DNA from: Desulfogranum mediterraneum DSM 13871
Lineage (GTDB): Bacteria > Desulfobacterota > Desulfobulbia > Desulfobulbales > Desulfobulbaceae
Assembly: GCF_000429965.1 (NCBI RefSeq)
Contig: NZ_AUCW01000003.1
Coordinates: forward strand, 1-64,000
Length of the DNA stretch: 64,000 nucleotides
Direction of reading: 5' to 3'
Under the pieces are notes generated by a model. That model was given only the letters and a program-made list of their open reading frames with translations, had not been told where the DNA came from and did not search any database. Positions 37,163-46,156 of the stretch are shown piece after piece (the stretch's first letter is position 1; the number at the start of each line of letters is the position of its first letter). The translations under genes were made by a program, and so were the position numbers.

Positions 37163-37255
37163 AAAAATAGTCCTCAGCAAAGGGAAGGGCAGGATCCCTG
37201 GGATGAATCCTGCCCTGGAACGAGCCGTAGCGGGCTCCGCTGGCTCAGCTCGCTC

Positions 37256-38248
37256 TTAGTTATTGGCATTATAGGCTGCGTCGATCAACTCTTTACCGAT
37301 CTCATGCTCAAATTTCTTCCAGACCGGCTTCATCACCTCGACCCACTGGGCCCGCTCTTCCGGGGTCAGCTCCAGGATCTGACTGCGCTTGGAATCGATG
37401 ATCTTCTGCTTATCGGTCTTGGCCTTGTCCGCAGCCACCTTATTACCAAAGAGAATGGCCTCATCCAGGGCTTTTTTCACCTCTACCCGCAGCTCATCGG
37501 AGAGGTCCATCCAGAATTCGGCAGAGGTGACCACCATATAGTCCAGGAGACCATGGTTGGACTCGGTGATATAGGGCTGTACCTCAAAGAACTTCTTGGA
37601 GTAGATGTTGGACCAGGTGTTTTCCTGGCCATCGATGGCCCTGGTCTGGAGCAGGGTGAAGACCTCGGAAAAGGGTTTCTTCAGGGGGGTGGCCTTGACG
37701 GCCTTAAACTGTGCGGCCAGCACGTCTGAAGACATGATCCGGAACTTGAGACCCGCGACATCGGCAGGCACCTTGAGCGGCTTGGAGGAAGAGAGCTGCT
37801 TCAGGCCGTTATGGAGATAGCCCAGGCCAACCAGTCCTTTCTTTTTCATGGCAGCCAGCATATCCTGTCCTTCCTTGCTGGACTGAAACTTATCCACCGC
37901 TGCCATATCCTCAAACAGAAAGGGCAGATCATAGAGGGCTACTTTTTTCGTATAGCGCTCAAACTTGGACAGGGAGGGTGCGGCCATCTGGACATCCCCA
38001 AGCAGCATGGCTTCCAGCACCTTATTATCACCAAAGAGCTGGGAGTTGGGATAGACCTCGACCACGACCTTGCCCCCCAGTCGTTCAGCGACCAGATCCT
38101 TGAACTTATTGGCCATCTGCCCCTTGGGGGTGTTCTCAGCAACGACATGAGAAAATTTGATCACCACTGGTTTAGCCCAGACAGGGCCGACTGCAAATGC
38201 TGCGCTGATTGCCAATGCGGCCGCGGCCAGAGTCACTTTACGAAACAT
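37256..38248 (-). CDS. dctP: TRAP transporter periplasmic binding protein DctP
   Basis: A 330-residue secreted binding protein with signal peptide (1-25, ending PVWA). Then comes IKFSHVVAENTPKGQMANKF, the standard DctP start, and the FRIMSSDVLAAQFKA segment with the conserved arginine that binds the substrate carboxylate. Probably captures C4-dicarboxylates, because dctB and dctD genes lie upstream. Strong ribosome binding site GGAGG five bases before ATG. First gene of dctPQM-usp, with a sigma-54 promoter about 120 bases upstream. Confidence 0.95.
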   Translation of the reverse strand: MFRKVTLAAAALAISAAFAVGPVWAKPVVIKFSHVVAENTPKGQMANKFKDLVAERLGGKVVVEVYPNSQLFGDNKVLEAMLLGDVQMAAPSLSKFERYTKKVALYDLPFLFEDMAAVDKFQSSKEGQDMLAAMKKKGLVGLGYLHNGLKQLSSSKPLKVPADVAGLKFRIMSSDVLAAQFKAVKATPLKKPFSEVFTLLQTRAIDGQENTWSNIYSKKFFEVQPYITESNHGLLDYMVVTSAEFWMDLSDELRVEVKKALDEAILFGNKVAADKAKTDKQKIIDSKRSQILELTPEERAQWVEVMKPVWKKFEHEIGKELIDAAYNANN

Positions 38249-38368
38249 ACAATCCTCCAATCATTTTTAGGTAAGACAGTGTCGGGGAATACCGGCTGCC
38301 GAAGAATTCCACCAGGAAACGAGGCAGAAAGGGAACCAGCCAGGCTGCTGCTGATTCTCCATCTAACT

Positions 38369-38384
38369 AGCAAAGCAGGGACCA
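38369..38384 (-). promoter_or_regulatory. Sigma-54 promoter of dctP
   Basis: On the minus strand TGGTCCCTGCTTTGCT has GG and GC doublets at the exact -24/-12 spacing. It differs from consensus TGGCACN5TTGCW at two positions. It lies between dctD, a sigma-54 activator, and dctP. Confidence 0.65.
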
Positions 38385-38452
38385 CATTCAACCCCAAACG
38401 ACAAGGTACTGATATGGTGGAAATTATAGGTGAGTCCAGCTGGGAGCGCGGA

Positions 38453-38484
38453 CTTCAAACGGGTGGGATTCCACCCATTTGAAG
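38453..38484. promoter_or_regulatory. Large inverted repeat, likely DctD binding site
   Basis: Two 14-bp arms (38453-38466 and 38471-38484) with one mismatch and a 4-base centre lie about 70-100 bases upstream of the sigma-54 promoter, where an enhancer-binding protein acts. It has no T tract, so it is unlikely to be a terminator. Confidence 0.55.
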
Positions 38485-38565
38485 CAAAGGGGAGTGGGGA
38501 AAGTTACCCACACCAACCCGGATCGGCTGAAGAAAGCCTGTCAGGAGAGGGGTGTGGGCCTTTTC

Positions 38566-39921
38566 TTATTTGAAATCATTCTTGTCCAGGCCGTGTTTCT
38601 GGAGCTTATCGTAGAGGGTCTTTCGCGGCAGGCAGAGGGCAGCCATGACCTGTTTCAGGGAACCGTTATGGGCGGCCAGGGACTGTTCCAGCAGGGCACG
38701 CTCAAACATCTCCACCTGCTGATGGAGGCTGCCGGAGAGGGCGGTCAGCTCACCGGAGAGCAGCTGCTCAACAGACCAGTCAGCCTGACTCCCGAGGAGC
38801 ACATAGCGCTCGGCCAGATTGCGCAGCTCACGGACATTACCCGGCCAATCATAGGTCATCAGCATGTTGACCTCCGCCGCCTTGGGGGTCGGCACCTCCC
38901 GTTGATAGCGGTGGCCGGCCACCAGCAGGTAGTGATGAAAGAGCAGGGGAATATCTTCCCGCCGGGCCCGCAGGGGGGGAATTTCGATACAGACCACGTT
39001 GAGCCGGTAATAAAGGTCCTCCCGGAACTCGCCCCGCTCCGCAGCCTCCTTGAGGTCACACTTGGCTGCCGCCACCACCCGGATGTCCAGGGGGATGAGC
39101 TTGTTGGAGCCCAATCGTTCCACCGCCCGTTCCTGCAGCACCCGCAGGAGGTGGACCTGCATCTGCAGGGGCATACTCTCAATCTCGTCCAGCATCAGGG
39201 TGCCGCCGTTGGCGTGTTCGAACTTACCCACCCGCAGGGCCTTGGCATCGGTGAAGGCCCCGGCCTCATGGCCGAGGAGCTCACTCTCGATCAGATTCTC
39301 GGCAATTGCCCCGCAGTTGACTGCTACGAAATTTTTGTTGCGCCGGTTGGAGTGCTCGTGGAGTGAACGGGCCACCAGTTCCTTGCCGGTCCCGGTCTCC
39401 CCCACCACCAGCACATCGGCCCCGGTATCGGCGATCTGGGCAATGGTTGCCCGCAGCCTCTTGGTGGCTGCGGTCACTCCGATGATGCGCGGCCCAGGAG
39501 CACTGTGGACCTCCAGTTCGGTACGCAGTCGTCGATTCTCCAGGGTCAGCATCCGCTTCTCCAGGGCCCTGACCACGGTCTTGACCAAACGCTCGGAGGA
39601 GTAGGGTTTTTCCAGAAAGTCATAGGCCCCGTTACGCATGGCCCGGACCGCGGTGGAGATATCCCCGTGGCCGGTGATCAGGATCACGGGAAGGTCGGGA
39701 TCGATCCTGTTGATCCGTTCCTGGAACTCCATGCCGCTGATCCCTGGCAGGCGAATATCACAGACCACCACCCCGGGCCAGTCCTCATCAATGACCTCCA
39801 AGGCCTGTTCAGCACAGTCACTGGTAATGACCTCCAGATCCTCCAGCTCCAGGGTCTGACGATTGGCCTGGCGGATATGCTTTTCATCATCGATAAAGAG
39901 TACCTTGGTCAACAGTTCCAT
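38566..39921 (-). CDS. dctD: Sigma-54-dependent response regulator DctD
   Basis: A 451-residue activator. Receiver (1-120) with Asp55 as phosphorylation site, AAA+ domain with Walker A GETGTGKE (174-181) and a C-terminal Fis-type helix-turn-helix (SLKQVMAALCLPRKTLYDKL). The sigma-54 contact loop reads GAFTDA (221-226), not the usual GAFTGA. Paired with the DctB kinase encoded just upstream (6-base gap), it should drive transcription of dctPQM from the sigma-54 promoter downstream in response to dicarboxylates. Confidence 0.94.
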   Translation of the reverse strand: MELLTKVLFIDDEKHIRQANRQTLELEDLEVITSDCAEQALEVIDEDWPGVVVCDIRLPGISGMEFQERINRIDPDLPVILITGHGDISTAVRAMRNGAYDFLEKPYSSERLVKTVVRALEKRMLTLENRRLRTELEVHSAPGPRIIGVTAATKRLRATIAQIADTGADVLVVGETGTGKELVARSLHEHSNRRNKNFVAVNCGAIAENLIESELLGHEAGAFTDAKALRVGKFEHANGGTLMLDEIESMPLQMQVHLLRVLQERAVERLGSNKLIPLDIRVVAAAKCDLKEAAERGEFREDLYYRLNVVCIEIPPLRARREDIPLLFHHYLLVAGHRYQREVPTPKAAEVNMLMTYDWPGNVRELRNLAERYVLLGSQADWSVEQLLSGELTALSGSLHQQVEMFERALLEQSLAAHNGSLKQVMAALCLPRKTLYDKLQKHGLDKNDFK

Positions 39922-39927
39922 AGCAGT

Positions 39928-41754
39928 CTAAGGGGTTTTGAGTTTAATGGTAAAACAGGCGCCAAGCTCGGTATTGGCCACCTCGATGGTACCTCCCATC
40001 TCCCGGACGATCCGGGCGGAAATCGTAAGGCCGAGCCCCAGTCCCTGACCAGGCTCCTTGGTGGTGAAAAAGGGTTCAAAGACCTGCTCGATCACCTCCT
40101 GCACCACTCCGGGCCCGTTGTCCTGGACCAGGAGCTTGACCAGACCCCCCTGACGGTGGGCCGTGATCAGGATCCGTTTTTCTTCCTGGTTCTGAACCGC
40201 GTGGAGGGCATTGGAGATCAGGTTGACCAGGACCTGCTGGAGCAGCACATTGTTGGCCCAGACCTCCAGGTCTTCGGGGATGATCCGCACCTCCAGCTTC
40301 ACCCCTGATTTCACCAGAGCCGGACGCAGGATCTCCAGAGCCCCATCCAGGCTGCCGTGGAGGGGAACGATCTCCAGCCGGTCGCTGGTTTTACGGGCAA
40401 AGAGTTTCAACTGGGTACTCAAGGCAGCCATCCTTTCGGTCAACTCGCTGATCTGCTCCAGGTTCCAGAGGGCATCCTCGCCACGCTCTTTGCGAAAGAG
40501 GCGGACCGCATTCTCGGAGTAGGTCCTGATGGCGGCCAGGGGCTGGTTCAACTCATGGGTGATCCCTGCAGACATCTGCCCCAGGGCAGCCAGCTTGGCG
40601 GCATGGACCAGCTCCTTGCGGGTGCGCCGCAACTTGGCCTCGGTCCTTTGCCGCTCCGTAATCTCCTGTCGCAGCTGGCTGTTGGAGCGGGTCAGCTCCC
40701 TGGTCCTGGAAGAGACCCGTGACTCCAGGACCTCGTTGGCATCCTCCAGCATCCTGCGGGACTTCTCCTCATAGCGGTGGCGCTCCTGGAGACGGAGCTG
40801 GCGTTGCCAGAAGAGCAGAATCAACATCACGGCAATGGTGAAGACCGAACCCACCGCCACCATGGTACGGATCACGAACTGCTCCACCCCTTTGATGTCA
40901 GAGAGAATCTGCACCTCCCAGCCGGCCTCTCTCATCTCTGAGCGGAGATGGAGATAACGCTGGACCACCCCGTTCTCCTCGTCAACGATGGAGACCAGGC
41001 CATAGTCGTCCTGGACCTTGCTGTGGATGATGTTGATCGGGGTAAGGGAGGCGGCCGGGTAGCGTTTACTCGCCACCAGCATCTCCAGGACCCCATGGGA
41101 GAGGGGCAGGAGGGTACGATATCGCCAGTCGGTCTTGGTGGTGATGAAGATCACCCCCTCCGGATCGGTGACCAGGAAGATATCCCCTGGTTTTTTCCAC
41201 TTATCCTCAACCGTATCGATGTTGATCTTCATCACCAGGGTGCCGAGGATCTGCTGCTGGTGACGCACCGGATAGGCAAAGTAATAGCCACGCTGGCTGG
41301 AGGTGGCACCCAGGGCAAAATAACGGCCCAGGTGTCCCTCCATGGCCTCCTGAAAGTAGGGTCTAAAACTGAAGTTCCTGCCCACAAAGGGCCTGGGAGT
41401 CTGCCAGTTGCTGGCGGCGATGGTCAGACCCTCCCGGTCCATCAGATAGGTATCGGCAGCATCACTGATCCGGTTGACGGTCTCCAGGTACCTGTTGAGG
41501 GCCTCGATCCGTTCCCGGCCGTCTGGATTCTGCAAGAAGTTGACCAGACGTTTATCCGTGGCCAACAACTCCGGCAGGGTCTCGTATTTCTCAAGGACTC
41601 CCTGGAGATAGGACCTGTAGAGGGCAAGGCGGGTGGAGCTCTCCCCTGCCTTCTCGGCAAATCCCTGTTGGTAGGCCCATCTGCTGGTGCCGGCAAGGGC
41701 AGCGATCATGAAAACCAGACCAAAGATCAATGCTGTCAGAAACGGACGGCCCAT
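39928..41754 (-). CDS. dctB: DctB-type sensor histidine kinase
   Basis: A 608-residue membrane kinase. N-terminal transmembrane helix, a double-PAS-like periplasmic sensor (about 30-290), a second helix (VAVGSVFTIAVMLILLF), a coiled-coil linker, HisKA with ALGQMSAGITHELNQPLAAI and an HATPase with GQGLGLGL. The HELNQPLAAIR box and sensor layout match DctB. The ATG chosen has AGAGGGA upstream; one ten codons earlier has a poor site. It is upstream of dctD and divergent from the KamA-type gene. Confidence 0.93.
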   Translation of the reverse strand: MGRPFLTALIFGLVFMIAALAGTSRWAYQQGFAEKAGESSTRLALYRSYLQGVLEKYETLPELLATDKRLVNFLQNPDGRERIEALNRYLETVNRISDAADTYLMDREGLTIAASNWQTPRPFVGRNFSFRPYFQEAMEGHLGRYFALGATSSQRGYYFAYPVRHQQQILGTLVMKINIDTVEDKWKKPGDIFLVTDPEGVIFITTKTDWRYRTLLPLSHGVLEMLVASKRYPAASLTPINIIHSKVQDDYGLVSIVDEENGVVQRYLHLRSEMREAGWEVQILSDIKGVEQFVIRTMVAVGSVFTIAVMLILLFWQRQLRLQERHRYEEKSRRMLEDANEVLESRVSSRTRELTRSNSQLRQEITERQRTEAKLRRTRKELVHAAKLAALGQMSAGITHELNQPLAAIRTYSENAVRLFRKERGEDALWNLEQISELTERMAALSTQLKLFARKTSDRLEIVPLHGSLDGALEILRPALVKSGVKLEVRIIPEDLEVWANNVLLQQVLVNLISNALHAVQNQEEKRILITAHRQGGLVKLLVQDNGPGVVQEVIEQVFEPFFTTKEPGQGLGLGLTISARIVREMGGTIEVANTELGACFTIKLKTP

Positions 41755-41964
41755 GAATCCCTCTGCCGTGCTCGGCTCGACCATGCCCCGGTCACTTGGT
41801 TCTGCCAGCCGCTCCCCGCCTCAGCCGGGCCGGGCCTGCCATCGATCAGCCGGGGAGCCAGGCCGATGGCGCCTGCTGAACCTGCCCGGTTCAATTCCCA
41901 CTGGCTAATTGCGTTTCGATCCCGTATAGTTGGCTCGCACATACGCCCTCACTTTTCTCTGTCC

Positions 41965-43020
41965 ATGGTACCTATGTCTCTGCACCCATCCTTCCACTCC
42001 GGCTCCATCACCTGTCCCGAACAACTCAGCTCTCTGCAGGGACTCGACCTCGCTGCTATCTCCAGGGTAGCTGCCCGCTATCCCCTGCGGATCAGCGGCT
42101 ATTACTTCCGCCTGATGCAGGAGGTCGGTGCCCCCCTGATCAAACAGGTCATCCCGGACAGCCGTGAACTCAACGATCCCGATGGCCTGGAAGATCCCCT
42201 GGACGAAGAGAACCTGAGCCCGGTGCCCAACCTGGTCCATAAGTACCCGGACCGGGCACTCTTTCTGGTCTCCAGCGAATGTGCCATGTACTGCCGTTTC
42301 TGTACCCGCAAGCGAAAGGTGGGCACCCCCACCATGTCCATCACCGACCAGACCATTGCCCAGGGACTGGATTACCTGGCCCGAACTCCGGCCATCAAGG
42401 ACGTCCTGGTCTCCGGAGGCGACCCGCTGATGCTTTCCGACCAGCGGCTGGAACGCATCCTCAAGGCCATCCGAGCCATTCCCAGTGTGGTCACCATCCG
42501 TATCGGTACCCGGATGCCCTGCTCGCAGCCCATGCGGATCACCCCCCGGCTGGCCGGGATGTTGAAGAAGTACCACCCTCTCTACCTCAACACCCACTTC
42601 AATCATCCGGCAGAGATTACTCCCCAGGCCACCCGCGCCTGCGGCCTGCTTGCCGATGCCGGGATCCCTCTGGGCTGCCAGACCGTGCTCCTGCGCGGGG
42701 TCAATGACCGACCCGAGGTCATCAAGGCCCTGATCTACAGCTTACTCGAGATCAGGGTAAAACCCTACTACCTCTTTCAGGCCGACCAGACCAGGGGAAC
42801 CTCCCATTTCCGCACCACGATCCAGACCGGTCAAGCCATCATGCGCCACCTGATCGGCCATGTCAGCGGCATGGCCATCCCGACCTATGCCCTGGATGCA
42901 CCGGGCGGAGGCGGCAAGATCCCCCTTACCCCGGAATACATCGATAATCTCACCGAAACCTTGGACTTTACCACCTACCTGGGCAAGCCCTGCTCCTACC
43001 CGAATACCATCATTGGCTGA
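41965..43020 (+). CDS. KamA-family radical SAM enzyme, EpmB-like
   Basis: A 351-residue radical SAM protein of the lysine 2,3-aminomutase family. The cluster motif is CAMYCRFCTRK, and the PLP lysine lies in PGGGGKIPL near the C-terminus. It is short, like EpmB, which makes beta-lysine on elongation factor P, and lacks the longer C-terminal part of fermentative aminomutases. No epmA or efp gene is beside it, so the substrate is not settled. The start is uncertain, with ATG codons at 41965 and 41974 and no good ribosome binding site; the frame is open far upstream only because it lies opposite dctB. Confidence 0.88.
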   Translation: MVPMSLHPSFHSGSITCPEQLSSLQGLDLAAISRVAARYPLRISGYYFRLMQEVGAPLIKQVIPDSRELNDPDGLEDPLDEENLSPVPNLVHKYPDRALFLVSSECAMYCRFCTRKRKVGTPTMSITDQTIAQGLDYLARTPAIKDVLVSGGDPLMLSDQRLERILKAIRAIPSVVTIRIGTRMPCSQPMRITPRLAGMLKKYHPLYLNTHFNHPAEITPQATRACGLLADAGIPLGCQTVLLRGVNDRPEVIKALIYSLLEIRVKPYYLFQADQTRGTSHFRTTIQTGQAIMRHLIGHVSGMAIPTYALDAPGGGGKIPLTPEYIDNLTETLDFTTYLGKPCSYPNTIIG

Positions 43021-43029
43021 TCCTGGTTT

Positions 43030-43062
43030 CCAGGTTCTTGCTTTATCCCCAGGTTCTTGCTT
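43030..43062 (+). repeat. Direct repeat of 14 bases before the HDOD-GGDEF gene
   Basis: CCAGGTTCTTGCTT occurs at 43030-43043 and again at 43049-43062, with a 19-base period. It lies just upstream of and overlaps a candidate promoter, so it may be an activator or repressor site. Confidence 0.55.
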
Positions 43063-43088
43063 GATGAATCAGAGCCATCCGTTATAGT
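43061..43088 (+). promoter_or_regulatory. Candidate promoter of the HDOD-GGDEF gene
   Basis: TTGATG (43061-43066) and TATAGT (43083-43088) with a 16-base spacer would start transcription near 43095, giving a leader of about 110 bases. Confidence 0.5.
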
Positions 43089-43207
43089 ATAACAGTATAG
43101 CATCACATGGGGTGCAGCAAGCTGCCTTTACCCATCCCCAGGCTCAACTCGACACCGTCGCAAGAACAAGGTCGGCTAAACGTCCCCAGTGCCCACAGGT
43201 AGGAGCC

Positions 43208-44788
43208 ATGACTTCAAACACAGAACAGGTAGTCGCCTCTATCCTTCAGTCCCAGGAGTTGCCGACCCTGCCTGTGGTTGCCTCACGCCTGCTGAGCCTT
43301 ACCGCCAGGGAAGAGACCACCCTCGCCGATATTGCCAATCTGATCTCCCAGGATGTGGGCCTCTCTGCCAAGATACTGCGGGTTGCCAACTCCTCTTTCT
43401 ACAGCTTCCCCCAACAGATTGCCACCATAAACCAGGCAGTTTCCGTGCTCGGCACCAATGCGGTGCGCAGCCTGGTGCTCTCCTTTTCTTTTCTCAGTTT
43501 AAATCGGCGCAAAAAAAAATCTCTCTTTAATTTCCGTAAATTCTGGGAGGAATCGCTGATCGCGGCCGCGGCTGCCAAGCTGATTTTGGAACAGCTCGAT
43601 GATAGCGACAACGAAGAGATCTTCATCTCCGGGCTCCTTCAGAATCTCGGTCAACTGATTTTTGCCACCACCCTGCCCGAGGAGTATGATCAGATCCTGG
43701 CAGAACTCAAGAACGATCCCGATCAGGATGAAGTTGCTCTGGAAAAACGTTTCATCGGGATCTCCCACTCTCTGGCCGGCTATGCTGTTGCCCAAAGATG
43801 GGGATTTCCTGACAGCCTGCTGATCCCCATCCGCTACCACCATGCCCCTGATGACTTTCCCCGGGACCAGGCAGGGGAGGAAACGCAGGCCATGCTCCAG
43901 AATATCCATGCGGTCTACCTCTCCGGCCTGCTGATCAAACTCTATACCTCTGCAAGCCCAGAAGAGTATCACCGCCAGTTCCGCAGAGATGCCAGACGAC
44001 TCCTGGCTCTGAGTCCCAGGGCCATCAACACCGTCCTCCGACGATTGGACCTGGAGATCGACCAGGCTGCCAGCTATTTCGACCTGCCCATTAAAAATGT
44101 TAAATCTGTGGCAGAAATCCTCCAGGAGGCCAACCTTCGCCTCAGTCTGCTCAACCTCTCCTACGAGGAGATGAACCGCGAGTTGGTCCAGACCAAGATG
44201 AAACTGGAAAAGCTCACCGAAGAGTTGGCAAATAAAAACAGGTTACTGGAGAACCTGGCCAACATCGATGGGCTCACCGAAATCAACAACCATCGCTTCT
44301 TTCAAAATTTCCTGGACAACGAGATCAATCGGGCCATCCGGAATGAACGCCCCATCACCATCCTGCTGGCAGATATCGATCACTTCAAGCAGTTCAACGA
44401 TACCTATGGCCACCAGACCGGTGACTTCATCCTCAAGGAGTTCTGCCGTGTGGCCTTGGAAAATATCCGGGAATATGACCTGATGGCCAGGTATGGGGGA
44501 GAGGAGTTCGTCTTTGTCCTGCCGGAGACCAACAGCGACGAGGCCCTGGTGGTTGCCGAAAAAATCAGGGAGTGCATAGCCACCTATCCCTTCAGCGACG
44601 GTGAACACACCTACCACGTCTCCATCTCCATCGGGGTTGCCACCGCCATCCCCCAGGACAGGAACTTTAAGAAAAATGAGTTCATTGGTATGGCTGATGA
44701 CGCCCTCTACGATGCCAAGGGAAGCGGTCGCAATCGGGTAGCAGCCTATAGCCCCAAGCAGAAAAAAAAGAGATGGTTCAAGCTGTAA
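43208..44788 (+). CDS. HDOD and GGDEF signalling protein
   Basis: A 526-residue protein. The N-terminal HDOD domain (about 15-215) has LPTLPVVASRLLSL and QDVGLSAKILRVANS. A coiled coil follows (about 325-375), then a GGDEF domain (about 375-520) with the active-site motif GGEEF in ARYGGEEFVFVLPET, so it probably makes cyclic di-GMP. No inhibitory RxxD site was seen at the expected place. The ATG chosen has AGGAG upstream; a GTG 32 codons earlier is unlikely. HDOD proteins often act in signalling or motility control. Confidence 0.92.
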   Translation: MTSNTEQVVASILQSQELPTLPVVASRLLSLTAREETTLADIANLISQDVGLSAKILRVANSSFYSFPQQIATINQAVSVLGTNAVRSLVLSFSFLSLNRRKKKSLFNFRKFWEESLIAAAAAKLILEQLDDSDNEEIFISGLLQNLGQLIFATTLPEEYDQILAELKNDPDQDEVALEKRFIGISHSLAGYAVAQRWGFPDSLLIPIRYHHAPDDFPRDQAGEETQAMLQNIHAVYLSGLLIKLYTSASPEEYHRQFRRDARRLLALSPRAINTVLRRLDLEIDQAASYFDLPIKNVKSVAEILQEANLRLSLLNLSYEEMNRELVQTKMKLEKLTEELANKNRLLENLANIDGLTEINNHRFFQNFLDNEINRAIRNERPITILLADIDHFKQFNDTYGHQTGDFILKEFCRVALENIREYDLMARYGGEEFVFVLPETNSDEALVVAEKIRECIATYPFSDGEHTYHVSISIGVATAIPQDRNFKKNEFIGMADDALYDAKGSGRNRVAAYSPKQKKKRWFKL

Positions 44789-45130
44789 GGTTTTCCTCGC
44801 AGCCGCCGCTCCCTCCGCTCTCCCCGCTCTCACCCCCTTCTACTGATACCTGCCGCTCTCAGGACGATCCTCCTGATCAGCCTGGAGCTCACGCTTGTCC
44901 CACTGCTGGTCCCCCTCCCCTTGATCAGGGAATCAGCCGCTCTGCACTGGGAGGCCCTGGGATGATCTCCCGGAAAACCAGCCGTAACAATTCCCTTAAC
45001 AGCTGTTCCCGGGCCTGATAAGATAGCCAGCGCAGTCCGCCATACGATTCTGCCCAGCAGAAGTCCACGCTGGTCCCAGTCCCGCTCAGCGGTTTATCCG
45101 TCTCATCAACAAGGAGTATAAGGAGAAATT
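44789..45130. other. Gene-free spacer
   Basis: No convincing coding frame, RNA or terminator was seen in this 342-base gap. It must contain a promoter for the downstream lyase gene, but no clear -35/-10 pair was picked out. Confidence 0.5.
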
Positions 45131-46045
45131 ATGAAGCCCAGGCGTTCCAATCTATCCGTACCCGGCCATGTCCAGAAGATGCATCCCAAGGCCGCTGCCA
45201 GCCAGGCCGACGTGATCATGCTGGACCTTGAAGACTCGGTCCCTGTTGACGCCAAAGAGGCGGCCAGGGCACAGGTCATCCAATCGCTTCAGGAGCTCGA
45301 CTGGGACCAGGGCACGGTAACGGTTCGGATCAACTCCCTGGATACCCCCTTTGCCTATCGTGATCTCTTGGAGGTGGCCGAGGCATGCGGTCAGGTGATC
45401 GATGCCATCGTTATCCCCAAGGTCAACGATCCCAGTGATATCCACTTTGCCCGTCACCTCCTGGACGGGATTGAACTCAACCGCGGCCTGGATCGTCCCA
45501 TCCGGATTGAGGCCTCCATCGAGACGGCAGAGGGCCTCTCCAGGGCCACTGAGATCGCCGCAGCCAGTGACCGGGTGGTCAGCCTGGTCTTTGGCATTGC
45601 CGACTATTCCGCCTCGGTCGGGGCCAGGCTGGTTTCGATCTCCGGCCACGGCGAGAAGGAGGAGGATCTCTATCCCGGCCACCGCTGGCATTTTCCCCTC
45701 TCCCAGATGATCATGGCTGCCAAGGCCCATGGATCCCTGGCCATCGATGCCCCCTACGGCAACTTCAAGGACCAGGAAGGACTGCGCCGCTCGGCGGTGA
45801 TGGCCTGTGCCCTGGGCTGTGACGGTAAGTGGGCGATCCACCCCGGTCAGATCGAGACCATCAACGAGGTCTTCACCCCGGCCCAGGCAGATATCGAGCT
45901 GGCCCGAAAGGTGCTCGCTGCCAACGAGGAGGCCCGGAGCAGCGGCCGGGGCGCCATCGCGGTGGAGGGGAGGATGGTGGACCAGGCCACCGTGCGGCTG
46001 GCCAGACAGCTCTGCGCCCAGGCCGAGCACCTGGGACTGGACTAA
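45131..46045 (+). CDS. CoA ester lyase, CitE / malyl-CoA lyase family
   Basis: A 304-residue HpcH/HpaI-type TIM-barrel enzyme related to citrate lyase beta and malyl-CoA or citramalyl-CoA lyases. Family motifs are RRSNLSVPGHVQKM at the N-terminus, MLDLEDSVP with metal-binding acidic residues, and FGIADYSAS plus KWAIHPGQIETIN. It is likely to cleave or form a CoA ester of malate type. The substrate is not evident. The start has AAGGAGAAATT upstream. It converges on the carboxyltransferase operon, sharing a terminator. Confidence 0.85.
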   Translation: MKPRRSNLSVPGHVQKMHPKAAASQADVIMLDLEDSVPVDAKEAARAQVIQSLQELDWDQGTVTVRINSLDTPFAYRDLLEVAEACGQVIDAIVIPKVNDPSDIHFARHLLDGIELNRGLDRPIRIEASIETAEGLSRATEIAAASDRVVSLVFGIADYSASVGARLVSISGHGEKEEDLYPGHRWHFPLSQMIMAAKAHGSLAIDAPYGNFKDQEGLRRSAVMACALGCDGKWAIHPGQIETINEVFTPAQADIELARKVLAANEEARSSGRGAIAVEGRMVDQATVRLARQLCAQAEHLGLD

Positions 46046-46086
46046 GCGGCCGGCCTCCTACGAGTCGGCCACCACAGGGGTGGCCA

Positions 46087-46123
46087 TAAAAAAAAGGGGA
46101 CTCCGTAGAGTCCCCTTTTTTTT
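46087..46123. terminator. Bidirectional intrinsic terminator
   Basis: An 8-bp perfect stem GGGGACTC/GAGTCCCC (46096-46103 with 46108-46115) has an A run on one side and a T run on the other, so it can serve both convergent genes. Confidence 0.92.
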
Positions 46124-46156
46124 ACTCCAATCAAACGATTGGATGCTGGCTGGTGC

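Noticed and set aside
38507-38558. Intrinsic terminator of dctD
   Set aside because: The 8-bp arms are followed by T on the plus strand only, whereas dctD is read on the minus strand.
40948-41964. Upstream extension of the KamA-type frame
   Set aside because: The frame is open only because it lies opposite dctB. The family similarity begins near 41965.
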